Shown here one piece after another: positions 1 through 10,539 of a stretch of DNA of 64,000 nucleotides (position 1 is the first letter of the stretch; every line of letters begins with the position of its first letter). The stretch lies in NCBI GenBank assembly GCA_947650365.1, contig OX393549.1, positions 91,352,533 to 91,416,532 on the forward strand, in the 5' to 3' direction. The stretch comes from Chamaelirium japonicum (Eukaryota > Streptophyta > Magnoliopsida > Liliales > Melanthiaceae). Below the pieces are notes generated by a model that was given only the letters and a program-made list of their open reading frames with translations, was not told the origin of the DNA and ran no database searches. The position numbers and the translations under genes were made by a program.

Positions 1-195
1 ATGGTAGATAAATGGTAGAAGAAATCTTAAAATGAAGTAAATAAATAAATAGATCATATATGGTAAGTATACGTATCATACTTTTAGTATAGGCCAATGC
101 TATGTTTTGCTTGGAAACAAAAAGAAATGTCTTACTATTCTACACTTAACTTTTCACATTAAATATTATAGTATTTCTTTATATGTTTATATAAA

Positions 196-572
196 GGGTC
201 AAGATCCGCAACCAACTGCTTTGGTGCCAACATCGGTGCCTACACATCCATAGAGGTTCATAGAGGTTTCGAAATTGGCTAAAATTTGTTAGGATGATTA
301 CCTTCCTATAGGTAGCACACCCCCAAAAAATTAGGACATTCTAAAACTTCTAGTTGCATCAAATGTTAATCTTCAAATTAACAGTTAAAATCGGCGGTCG
401 ATAAAGCTCTTCACATTTGACGCACCTAGAAATTTTATATTGTTCTAATTTTTTGTGGACTTACTATCTATAGGAAGGTGATCATCCTCACCAAATTTCA
501 GCAAATTTTGAAACCTTTAAGAACCTCTAAGGATGTGTTGGCACCAAAAATGTTGGTTGTTGATCCTAATCC
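196..572. mobile_element. Foldback MITE, Mutator-like (9-bp target duplication)
   Basis: The two ends are long imperfect inverted repeats: the left arm begins GGGTCAAGATCCGCAACC and the right arm, read on the other strand, begins GGATTAGGATCAACAACC. The complementarity continues inward through the TTTGGTGCCAACA and CCTATAGG blocks. The element is flanked by the 9-bp direct repeat TTATATAAA at 187-195 and 573-581. A 9-bp duplication and long inverted arms are typical of Mutator-derived MITEs. There is no coding capacity. Confidence 0.8.
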
Positions 573-581
573 TTATATAAA

Positions 582-1533
582 TGCATATATAAATTTAATT
601 ATATCTTACGATAAACGATACGATACATGATACACAAAAAAGAAAAAATGATACATGATATGACAACCATGGATATGAATTCCTACAGATACGAAGAGTA
701 CCATTATCTGATATAGGGGGTCAAGAAGTATATCTGCTTCACAAATAGTAATGTGTTGTAGCATGATTTGTTGAAGTGGAACAGAACAACGATACAACCG
801 AATAGTATCAAAGAAAAATCAACTCTATAAATCTCAAATGATAATGACTCATAATAGTATTTAATTAATAGGTAGTTTGAAGTACGTTAGAGGGACCATG
901 TTCTTTTTGAATGACCTAGTTAAATGTAGGGTCATGGGGCTAGGTAAGATGTAAGACTAAATTCATCTAGAGAGTCAAGATATGTAGCCTCTGGGCAATC
1001 CTAATTGACATTATGCTCATGGGATTATATTTATAGTTTGTGGTGTTAGTAACATGATTCAACTGCTTAAAAACTGCTCATATTCAATGCTCTTCTGGTA
1101 GGTAAACAAGTTCATACAGAAGCATGAGTACAACAACTGATCGTGAGGGAATACATTAGGTGGAGCCTTCACCATCTAACCAGAGGACCATTGCTTGTAT
1201 GGTGTACCTTTCTTGTAAGTATTACCTATCACCAGAAGCACTTTATCTAGGTAGCTTGAAGGCACACGTGTTAAACGGCATGCAAGTGTTCGTGTATGTA
1301 TCTACTTATCAATATAACTATATATCGCACAATGTTGTTTATCTGTCTATATGTCGAGTTTCCATAATGATGTGACTACCATTTTATTAATTAACATGAT
1401 ATTGAACCACTGATTACTTAGCAGACCAATTACATATTTACATGGCATGATAGCAATACATAAAATGGTACTACTAATAGTTAAGGTAGTATAGGAAAAA
1501 TTCATTCCATGAAAAGGTTAGAGAGCATATTAC
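582..1533. other. Non-coding sequence, probably intron 5 of the AAA-ATPase gene
   Basis: This lies downstream (minus strand) of the donor site of exon 5 and before the window edge. I looked on the minus strand for the next expected exon of the family, which should begin with a D-R-V-K-Y-like stretch, and did not find it, so it is probably outside the window. The AT-rich short reading frames here look random. Confidence 0.4.
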
Positions 1534-1624
1534 CCCTTTTGAGAGGCCTCTTTGGTTGTTCAGAGGATTCAACACCTTCTGACTTTGCTGATATTGAGGC
1601 ATTTTCAACTTCTCCAGAAACTCT
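1534..1624 (-). CDS. AAA-type ATPase, exon 5 (gene continues beyond the left edge)
   Basis: A 91-nt exon on the minus strand lies between an acceptor ending ATGTAG and a donor GTAATATG. It reads in the phase left by exon 4 and encodes RVSGEVENAS, then an acidic Ser/Glu-rich stretch, ending KRPLKRG. In plant AAA-ATPases of the Arabidopsis At1g50140/At3g19740 type (from memory), the block after the acidic region is very like this: an RVSGE start and a basic KKG end leading to D-R-V-K-Y. It is separated from exon 4 by 8.9 kb of mostly transposon-derived DNA. Residues about 341-370 of the protein. The AAA core with Walker motifs would be encoded to the left of this window. Phase, splice sites and family match agree, although the exon is too short to be recognised alone. 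Confidence 0.78.
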
Positions 1625-2779
1625 CTACATTAAGTTGAAAGTTAGTGAGCAAACAATAATGTCGAAATATTATAGCATAAAACAATAATAGATCTTTTAT
1701 AACAATAACATCACATACCATTACTTTCTATTTGATATAACAAGAATGTAGGCCAACCATGGTGAAGAAATTAATTGGAAGTTGTGAGTCCCGCTCAATA
1801 TTGCAATGACTGAACCAAGTCTTGCAGTTACAACATACTCCAATTGTCAAGTTAGGCAAGTTGTAGGAAGAACTTTGCTTTTACTTGTCAATATTTGTCA
1901 TTATGACAGTACCGAAAATACAAAGCAGCACACAGACCAAGCTGGGATAGGGTGGGGAGAAAGCAATAAAGGCAGAAAAGGGAAACACTAAAAAACTGGA
2001 GCTAAGTCCCCAGGTACCATAAAAGGGAAAATGTAAATTCATCCTAAGAGGCACAACTTGGCAACCATCAAATATTTCAAGCCTCAAACATCTTGATCCA
2101 CTCACTAAACCAACAAGAGACATTCTGCCTCAAGATCCTCTGGTTGCATTTCTGCCAACCCTCCTTCCAAGTTCCAAGTGATAGAAAAAGATTCCACATG
2201 TTGGGAAGAACGTATGAACTCTGGTCGAGTCAATCTATTTGATGTGCAATGTTCACAATTTACTCAATATGGTGAATATTTAGGCTCCTTCAGTGAATAT
2301 AAAGAATATCAGTCTGATTATTCGAAATAGACATATAGTGATGAATAAATTTAACTAAGAAAAATATGTCAATGTTTAAGCCTTAAGGCACCACAACCTC
2401 ATGGTTTTTTACAAGTTTTAACTTGCAATCATGCTGCATTCAACCAACATAACCAATTTCAATACAGGAAGAAAAAGTTAGTTAACCATCAATGACAAGC
2501 CAGCCCTCATCTATTAGAGAATGGATTTATGAATCCTTCTTCTACATTTATTCATGTAAGGATAAATTCTAAATCACATAATTTCACATTGTTAAGGAAT
2601 AATCTCCTAAGTCCTAACAGCTTAGCCTCTTTGTAATAACTGCTGCCCACCCAACTTGGTATAGAATTGAGTCCCAAAAGAATAAAGTAAACAAGGGGAC
2701 TACCGATGACCAGCAAGATAAGCTCAAAGAGCAACACTGGCTAAACAGTAGAGGGTACAGGTATCGACAACTCACAATT

Positions 2780-5400
2780 TACCATAGGCATCCCCTAACT
2801 TTAAAAAAAAAACCCCAACAAGCCCTCCTGCGAACCAGGCCTATTGATAAGGACAACCCATGCCGGCCACCGTCATCGGTCACATGCAAGCCGACATCCA
2901 CAACCGCCACCAGTGACCCCTTCTGCCTCTCTCCTTCATCCCTAAGAAGCACCGCACTTCTCCGGATGGTCCATGGTAGAGTCGGACATATAGATGTGTC
3001 TGCCCCGTGAAGTGTTCAACTTTTTTGGGGGGGTTTTAGATCTGTGCACGGCCTATACACGGCCCAGCACTAGAATGGACTCTCTCACTCTCTGTGCGAT
3101 CACCCCGATAGCGCTCCCGCCAGCCACCGGTCATCTTTGACTCTCCCAACACCCAATCCCACTACCAACACCATGCTGTTTGAGCTTAAATTCCTTTAAG
3201 AGTAAACCCAATCCACTTAAAGCCAAAAACTCGAATCAACTAGACCATTAGAGGCAAGTCAAACCCATTATTCATTGGAACCCAACTACTTCGTTGGACC
3301 ATAATTTGGTCGCCCTTTATCTAATTTGGCCGATCCAGGTATCAATTCGAAACTCTTTCTCGAGATGGATCTCTCTATCTCAGTCATGTATCATCCTACC
3401 AGGCCCATAAAAAATATTTCAACTTTTGTGCCTATGTCAATTTGGTATCAGAACGTGCTATACTATACCCCATTGCAGCAACCGGTCCGACCATGACGTG
3501 CCATCTTTTTGCACACGTAGCACAGAATCCTACACCAGATTTAGTTCAAAAGTTTTCCATTCCCCAAACTGTGGAAAGGAAAGTTGATATTTGTCCATCA
3601 TTCGAGATAAAGCTTTAGATCTGGATCTTCTTGTCAAACCAATCGTCCAGTGGTTTTTGTGTTTGGCCCCAGGTTTGGCCCCTAAAGTTCAGATATGACG
3701 ATGCTCAATTCACTCTAAACAGTATCTAGTATGAGTTGAAGGAGCGCCAACATTTAATGTGGGATCAAATGTGAGCCCAACTAGAGCAAATCAAAGAAAT
3801 GCTAGTCCGTATGTGGTTTCATATCGAGCCTCGATCTTCAAAGAAACTTCCACCTTCAGCAGAGCCTCCGAATCCACTCGAGCCTCCAAATCCAAAAGTG
3901 CCACCACCCACCATTGGAGTTTCCTTCCACATCAGCACCCCCAATGGAGCCTCCGTCTCCAATGGAGCCTCCAACGGCGACACTAGTAGATTGTTTGCCG
4001 CCACATGATGTTGACTATTTGGGCTAGTCCTTCTAGACTAGCTCCCACAGTGCATTGACTTCATCAGGCTAGAGTGTCGCTAGACCATCCAACAGCGACT
4101 CAGATGCTTCTCCAATCTTGCTTGCAATTGAGGGTGCCATTGTTCGAGTCACCACATCGGCCTATCCCAGTGTCACCTTTGCCTTATGCACAAGTGCTTC
4201 CCTGGGTCATGGTCATAATCAACTCCAAGCTCTAGCAAAGCCAATGTGTGGGACCAGAGAAGGCATTATCGTACAGCGCGCCATCCACTGTTGGGCCTCT
4301 ACCACCAGATCCTAACTCTAAGGACACCACGGTTGAGGAGACATCGATGCTAAGTAGGCCTCCCCATCTACTTTTTAACGGAAGCACATGATGCAGATTG
4401 GCCAAACCTAAGCCGAACGGCCCATGTAGGACGAATAAGAAGTTACTCTCTCGAACCTTCAGTTACTTATTTTACAATTTAAATAAGGCAGTTAGGATTT
4501 GATTTTTAACTTTTGGTTAAATTTGATTCCAAAATTCAGTTGACATGTTTATTTTTTATTGCCTACAAAAAGCCACCAATTATAATTAGAAAGGAGGTTT
4601 TCATGGTGATAATGATTTCCTAATGAAAGGATTGGCTTATGTAACCGGTTTCTTCATCTCTCTATCTTTTTTCCCTGATGGAATACAAGTGATCGTCTCG
4701 GTTTCTCTCTCCATGTATCCGTCTATGTTCAGCACCATCAACCACGGTTCAATGGTACCACAGCCATCACGATCACCTCTTCCATAGTCATTCAGCAGCA
4801 AAACAACCACATGTGGTCAATCGTCACTAGGCCCACAGCTTAGACCACCTACAATAGACCGTCAAAGCTCCATGTCGTCTTCCACTTCCATGCTTGCATG
4901 GATCAAGTGTTGCATGCCACCGATGTCGCCACCTTGCCACACTGTCCATTCTCATGTTTTCCCTTCTTAGAATTCCCCTCACCTATCTTTCAGAAGGGGA
5001 GGGGGGGCTCAATCAAAGAAGCCATCGACCAACCTAACCCTCTCCGACCCTCCATCCATAATGAGTTGGGTTCTGAATCTATTTTAGCTCAACTCCACCC
5101 CATTTAAACCATAACGATCATAGCCCATTACCTCTTTCCATTTGGGCGACAAATGCTTTTAGAAGTAAACACAACCCATTTAAAACAAAAATTTTGAATT
5201 AATTAAGCCATTGCACGCCAACCAATTATCCATTTGCATCAAACTACTTCGCTTGCCCATTAGCTGGTCGTCCTTTAGCAAATTTGGTTGATTCATGTGT
5301 CGGTTCGAAGCTCTTCTCGACCCAGATCTTTCTATCTATCAGTCGTGCATCATCTTAGTATGCCCATAAAAGTAGATTTCGGCATATATGTCGATGGCTC
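2780..5400 (+). mobile_element. Decayed LTR retrotransposon remnant
   Basis: Two diverged direct repeats, about 3180-3440 and 5150-5380, share blocks such as ACTACTTCG, then CCATTAG/CCATAAT, GTCG.CCTTTA and the CATCATC...GCCCATAAAA end. Just after the first copy, at about 3449, lies TTGGTATCAGAACG, close to the initiator-tRNA-Met primer-binding site of plant LTR elements. The interior (3700-4400) has only broken reading frames, rich in Pro and Ser codons, as expected for a gag-leader relic. The repeats are too diverged to fix exact ends, and no target duplication was found. Outer boundaries are approximate. Confidence 0.5.
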
Positions 5401-5817
5401 TTACAAGTAATTAAGGGTAGAGAATAGAGATATGGATAATAAAATGACTAATTATATAAATTTATAGTCTATGACCACATCATGTTCATAATGCAATCAA
5501 TCAAAATAATAATAAAATGGAGACTATATGATATAGTTTTGTCTCCTCTTCAAAGAGCTATATCAATTCATTTTCTAATTCTAAGCTCTGTGGTCTTAAC
5601 TACACGATTAAGTCATAGAACTATATCACATCAGTTTATAATTCTTAGTTTTAATGTTCGAAAGAAACGAGATAGAAGCTCGAAAACACAAGCTTAAGCC
5701 TAAAAGTGACCAAATCCATAGTCCACCACAAAAGTCTACAAATAGTAAGAGAGCAAGAGTGGGAAAAAAGAGAAAAGAAGATAAACAAGCATCACTCTAC
5801 TGATCTTCAAAAGCCCA

Positions 5818-5994
5818 TATTAGATGTAGTGTGTTAGTATTCTATTAGTCCCACCTCGCTTGTAGTAATGTAATGGTGTGCGTTCTCTCTCTCTATAAAG
5901 AGAGGTAGTCTTATGTAACAACAATGTGATTAATGAGATAATACAAGGAGCTTTTCTCCCCAAACCTATTCTCTCTCCCTCTCTCTTCGTAACA
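5818..5994 (+). repeat. 5' LTR of the RPL12-carrying element
   Basis: 177 bp, starting TATTAGATG and ending TTCGTAACA. It contains a TATA-like box (CTATAAAG, 5893-5900), which would start the element transcript. It matches the 3' LTR with about four or five small differences, mostly substitutions plus one change in the CT run. Confidence 0.9.
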
Positions 5995-6007
5995 TGGTAT
6001 CAGAGCC
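5995..6007 (+). promoter_or_regulatory. Primer-binding site (initiator tRNA-Met)
   Basis: TGGTATCAGAGCC abuts the LTR end with no gap. It is complementary to the 3' end of plant initiator tRNA-Met, the usual primer for plant copia and many gypsy elements. Confidence 0.9.
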
Positions 6008-6237
6008 AACCCTCTTGGCCTAGGGTTTCGACGCTCTCCTCCCGGCCTCGGCCTCCTCGGTCGTCGTCGACGACATCGAGGAGGCCGAGAACAGTAAAAT
6101 TTGTTTTTTCCCGTTTCTCCCCTGTGCAAACGCCGGCAGCAACCCCACCAGCGCGGGTCACAGCCCCGGGTTCGAGTACTTCATCGGCTGCAACCCAGTC
6201 TGCTTCGCTGTCCTCCTGATCTCCCCCGCTGGCCGCC

Positions 6238-7326
6238 ATGCTGCCGAAATTCGATTCGTCGCAGGTGGTGGACGTCTACGTCCGGTTCACCGGAGGCGAG
6301 GTTGGCGCCGCCAGCTCCCTCGCCCCGAAGATCGGTCCGCTAGACCTCTCGCCGAAGATCGGCGAGGACATCGCCAAGGAGACGGCCAAGGACTGGAAGG
6401 GCCTCCGCGTCACCGTCCAGAACAGCCAGGCCAAGGTCATCGTCGTCCCTTCCGTCGCCGCCCTCGTCATCAAGGCTCTCAAGGAGCCGGAGCGTGACCG
6501 CAAGAAGACCAAGAACATTAAGCACTCCGGCAGCATGTCTCTCGACGACGTCGTCGAGATCGCACACGTCATGCGCCCCCGATCCATGGCCAAGGACCTC
6601 TCCGGCACTATCAAGCTATGCAGTCAAAGTCGGTAGTCGGCCCTAGTCGGCCAAGGGCCGACTAGGACTAGTCGGAACTAATTCGGGACTAGTCAACCAA
6701 AACTTATTCTAACCCCTCCCCTTCTCCCTAAACATATATGATATATGAACTAGCATAAATGTCAATAAGTATATGATATTAGTCGGTTAATAACAATACA
6801 TACCTTCACACTTCACAGCATGGGTATAAATACATAAGTAACAGTCTAACAGAACACAGTTGTATTGGCTTCATGCCCATGTCAGAAGACTCATAACTAA
6901 GAAATCATCACAATATTTGTTTGATGATGTTTAATCTGTGAACAACCTCAATTTTGATTATAGGGTTATATGGATATCAACAAATAAACTAATTATTTGT
7001 CTATGTTTTTATCTGAGATTCTCAAGTGCTCAACAGATGATTACAGGGAAAAGCCATAGTTGTGAGTCTTGCGACTCAAGACTTTGAGCCAATGTAAAAA
7101 AATCCAAACAAAATTGCTTGCAAAGACTCCTTTCAAAAAAAAATTTTGCTTGCAGAATGCTACCTGGGGACTAGTCGCTAGTCGGGGACTAGTCGGGATT
7201 CCGCCCAGCAATGACAGAATCGGAATTAATCGGTCGGCAAAATGCCGCTTGGGGACTAGTCGCCGACTAGTCCCGACTTTAATAGCATAGCCATCAAGGA
7301 GATCCCCGGCACCTGTGTCTCCGTCG
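6238..7326 (+). pseudogene. RPL12: Captured 60S ribosomal protein L12 cDNA fragment, split by a transposon
   Basis: An ATG in good context (GCCGCCATG) opens a frame reading [16 protein letters not shown], then [50 protein letters not shown] and [19 protein letters not shown]. This is unmistakably the plant cytosolic large-subunit protein L12. The frame is open to the insertion point at 6615. After the hAT-type element it resumes at 7299 with EIPGTCVSVGCTV and stops matching at about 7326, so the last 25 or so residues are missing. Compared with the family as I remember it, one Lys is lost after LSPK and about four residues are lost near the VTV segment. No introns are present, so it came through RNA. 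It sits inside an LTR element and cannot make a full ribosomal protein. Confidence 0.9.
6616..7290. mobile_element. Non-autonomous hAT-type element inside the RPL12 fragment
   Basis: The 675-bp insert begins CTATGCAGTCAAAGTCGG and ends, read on the other strand, CTATGCTATTAAAGTCGG: 15 of 18 terminal bases agree. It is flanked by CTATCAAG (6608-6615) and CCATCAAG (7291-7298), an 8-bp duplication with one change, as expected for hAT. Removing the insert and one repeat restores the RPL12 frame across the junction. Subterminal GACTAGTCGG-like repeats occur on both sides. No transposase is encoded. Confidence 0.82.
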
Positions 7327-8326
7327 GTTGCACCGTCGCCTCCTGCTCGAGCCTCTTGTTGCCAAACACCTATCCTGCACCGAAACCTGCACCTGTCCCA
7401 CACTGACGCCCTGTGCCCTATCCCGCACCAGACCCGGCATCTGTCCCGCACCGACCACCTGCTCACCGCGCCGGCCACCTGCTGCCTGGCGCCGGTCACC
7501 TGATGCCTCGCGCCGGCACCAGAGCCCACCGTCCGCCAGCACCGGAGCCCGCCGTCCGCCTGCACTGGAGCCCGATCCAGCGCCATCGTCCCTGCCGGCC
7601 TCGCCCTTGCGCACCAGCCGGCCTCGAGCTCCCGCCGCGCCCGCTGTTCTCCGCGCCGACCTCGAGCTCACGCCGGCCCGCCCTGCGCCCACGGGCCGCC
7701 GTTTTCCGCACCGACCACAGCCCTCACCGCCTTGATTGTCTCTCGTCTCCCGGATTTCTCTCCCATACCCGACCGAATTTCTCTCGCTATCCCTCTTTTT
7801 TTCTTTCCTTATCTCCTCCCTCTCTTGATTCACAGCCGTCCGTTGCGCTCTCTCTCTGAGCCCTATCCCGCACCGACCTTTGAGCCCTATCCCGTACCGA
7901 GACTTAAGTCTATTCCATACCGTTCTGTTTCTGTGCCCTATCCCGCACCGAAACTCGCCCTATCCCGCATCGGCGACTCTGCTGCACCGACTACTAACTC
8001 TGCGCTATGCCCTACACCCGATCGGACCCAACACGGCCCTTGTACCCGATCCGGCCCTCTTTCACCTGGATCTTTGCACCGCTCGAATCCGGCCCATCTA
8101 TGTGCCCGCTCTTGTCTTGCTGGCTGTCGGAGCCCTAAGCCGTTTGATCCGGCCGCCTTGATGTCCCGCGCCCGCCGTCCGCTGCGCCTTGCGCTCTGTC
8201 AGCCCGCCTTGCACCCTATGCCCTTGCGCTTTGTCGATTCACCTGTCCTCCCGCCTCGCGCTCTGTGCCCTTGTGCTTCCTTAGTACTTTTGCGCTTTGC
8301 GCCCTACCGGTCGGCATTGCACCCTT
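7327..8326 (+). other. CT-rich interior of the LTR element, origin unknown
   Basis: This C- and T-rich stretch has repeated CCCTATCCCGCACCG-like phrases at 7400-8000. Several long reading frames exist on both strands, but they are Pro/Arg/Ser-rich by composition and match nothing I recognise. It may derive from a second captured host sequence or from simple expansion. Confidence 0.4.
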
Positions 8327-8690
8327 GGATCCTCTCTAGTTCCGGCCACACTTGTCATATGCCGGCTTTTGGATCCTCTCTCGTTCCGGTCACACTTGTC
8401 TTGTGCCGGTTTTTTTTTTTTTGGATCCTCTCTAGTTCCGGTCACACTTGTCTTGTGCCGGCTTTTGAATCCTCTCTAGTTCCGGTCACACTTGTCTTGT
8501 GCCGGCTTTTGCATCCTCTCTAGTTCCGGTCACACTTGTCTTGTGCCGGCTTTTGGATCATCTCTAGTTCCGGTTACACTTGTCTTGTGCCGGCTTTTGG
8601 ATCCTCTCTCGTTCCGGTCACACTTGTCTTGTGCCGGCTTTTGGATCCTCTCTCGTTCCGGTCATTCTTGCGCCGGCTTTCGGATCATCT
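8327..8690 (+). repeat. 44-bp minisatellite, about 8 copies
   Basis: The unit starts GGATCCTCTCTAGTTCCGGT and continues with CACACTTGTCTTGTGCCGGC and TTTT. Copies are nearly identical. One has a ten-base T expansion near 8410, and the last copies are shortened. It lies in the 3' part of the RPL12-carrying LTR element. Confidence 0.9.
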
Positions 8691-9132
8691 TTCTTTCCTT
8701 GGTCATGTGACCCTATTAGAGCTACGACTCTTTATTCTCTCCTTCTTTGTCTGCGATGATCAAGATCTTCTAAGAGGTGTCAAGTACTTGCTTTGGCCGG
8801 GTGCTTACCTCCTATGAGTTCTCATGTATTCACACCTTTTCTTAGCCGATTTCTCTCCTTTCGGCCTCCTTTATTGCCGGCTTCCATCACCATCGGCTTC
8901 CTCCACCAATTCCCCCGGTTGACTTGCTTCCAGGTTGGCCGGGTTTCCCCGGTTGTCCTGCTTGCAGGTCAATCAGGTTTCCAGGACGACTTGCTTACAG
9001 GTCGCCCTGGCACTATCTTTACTTTACAAAAAAAAAGGGTTATTTTATGTAATTTTTTTTTCTTTTTCTTTCTCCTTTCTTTTATTAAGCAAACTGATGT
9101 CGGTTTATACCTTACATCAGTTTGACGGGGGG

Positions 9133-9309
9133 TATTAGATGTAGTGTGTTAGTATTCTATTAGTCCCACCTCGCTTGTGGTAATGTAATGGTGTGCGTTC
9201 TCTCTCTATATAAAGAGAGGTAGTCTAATGTAACAACAATGTGATTAATGAGATAATACAAGGAACTTTTCTCCCCAAACCTATTCTCTCTCCCTCTCTC
9301 TTCGTAACA
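9133..9309 (+). repeat. 3' LTR of the RPL12-carrying element
   Basis: 177 bp, preceded directly by the polypurine tract at 9124-9132 and followed directly by the GCCCA target duplicate. A TATA-like CTATATAAAG occurs at 9206-9215. The few differences from the 5' LTR imply a recent insertion. Confidence 0.9.
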
Positions 9310-9314
9310 GCCCA

Positions 9315-9914
9315 AAAATAATATCAGAAGGTAGACACTTTTGCAAACTCCATAGTCTCTCTCAAACCTTGTAAAAATATTCTAGTTTTCCTACCAAGAG
9401 TAATTAAAAAATGAAAATTTTGTCTAAATATCATTATAATTAATTTAAATCACCTAAATAGCATCCTAACTTTCAAATTTTCAAAAGTGACTAACAACCA
9501 GGTAGCACCGAAAAGTGGGCCCCGCACCGTCGGTTGTCGCTTTTCCCATGTGCAATGAAGTGGGAAGTTAGACCCCTGGCTTCACTAAGATTCTGTCATT
9601 CAAGGATTAAGCAGGGCCGATTTTTAAAAATCATTATAAAACTCAAAAGAAAGAATATCGGCTTTAATAGAAACCTTTGGCAAAAAATAAGATTTCTGGC
9701 TTAGTATAAAACCAAGTGATTACCAGATCTAACTAATACAAAAGTATAACTTCTAGCTTCAATTAAAATTTTAAAAAAAATTGAGGAAGCCGCCCGTCTG
9801 ATTTCCTACTTTCTTTCAAGGTGAATTTCCTTTTCTACTAAAGTAGGAAGTCGCATTCCTGGCTTTACTTTTTTACTAGGCATAACTTAGAAAAAAAGAG
9901 CCGATTCATCGGTG

Positions 9915-9950
<36 letters not shown>

Positions 9951-10480
9951 GGCTGGGTTCCTATGACAGCATCGTAGGGAGTAAGTCCATGCTCCCTAGG
10001 ACTTACTCCAGCATGTCCTATTACTACAAATTGTGCATTCAATACAAGTATAATTTGATCTATAGCTCTCAAGTGATTAAGGTATGTCATATTTCCATGC
10101 TTTGGCTTGATATGATGTATTTTTCATCTAATAAATTAAGTGCTGCTATGAATAGCTATACCTTCCCTCCTATGAAGATAATTACTAACCACTCACTTAA
10201 CACATAATATTACTTTGTTTCTAAATTAAGATACATATCTGATAGATATCAACAGCCAGATCCCCCTGCTTAGCATGAAATGGTTGCCAAAAGGAATCAT
10301 GTTGAATTGGAACAAATACAGGGAAAACATACTCATAGGACAGAAAAGGCAATGTGTCTAAGAAGCGTCACGAGTTGATTGAAAGGCATAATGATAATAT
10401 AAAACGAATCTTAAAAAACATTAAGTACCACCAGTTGCTTCATGGATAAGATTCTTGCATATGTATATACAAAAATTCTT
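9315..10480. other. Intron sequence without recognisable gene; microsatellite near 9914-9950
   Basis: AT-rich sequence between the LTR element and exon 4. It holds a (TA)n(GA)n microsatellite and, just after it, a short hairpin-forming stretch (GGAGTAAGTCC ... GGACTTACTCC, about 9979-10010) that may be the end of an unidentified small transposon. No coding signal seen. Confidence 0.4.
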
Positions 10481-10539
10481 GGAAATCATCTAATTATTGT
10501 CTGTTCATATGGTGCATAGAACGGTCTGCAGTTTCTTAC

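Larger units (their letters stand above)
5818..9309 (+). mobile_element. Non-autonomous LTR retrotransposon carrying a ribosomal-protein L12 cDNA piece
   Basis: Two 177-bp LTRs (5818-5994 and 9133-9309) differ at only a few positions. The 5-bp target duplication GCCCA flanks the whole unit (5813-5817 and 9310-9314). The primer-binding site TGGTATCAGAGCC directly follows the 5' LTR (5995-6007) and a polypurine tract (GACGGGGGG) directly precedes the 3' LTR. The 3.1 kb interior has no gag, protease, integrase or reverse transcriptase. It carries an intronless RPL12 fragment, CT-rich sequence and a 44-bp minisatellite. The unit must have been mobilised by proteins of another element, most likely a copia type judging by the Met-tRNA primer site and short LTRs. 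The LTR begins TATTAG and ends GTAACA, so the usual TG start is TA here. The element lies inside intron 4 of the AAA-ATPase gene, in opposite orientation. Confidence 0.9.
1625..10539 (-). other. Intron 4 of the AAA-ATPase gene, 8.9 kb, filled with transposons
   Basis: The donor is GTAAGA at 10539 downward and the acceptor is ATGTAG ending at 1625. Inside are a decayed LTR element (about 2.8-5.4 kb) and a complete non-autonomous LTR element (5818-9309) with a nested hAT-type element. The rest (1625-2750, 5400-5812 and 9315-10480) shows no gene that I recognise, only AT-rich sequence and a TA/GA microsatellite near 9914-9950. The two ends remain splice-competent by inspection, so the gene may still be expressed despite this load. 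Confidence 0.65.

Noticed and set aside
7041..8523. Several frames of 130-260 codons on both strands in the CT-rich interior of the LTR element
   Set aside because: Composition is dictated by CT/CCG-rich sequence and the 44-bp repeat. No recognised domain.
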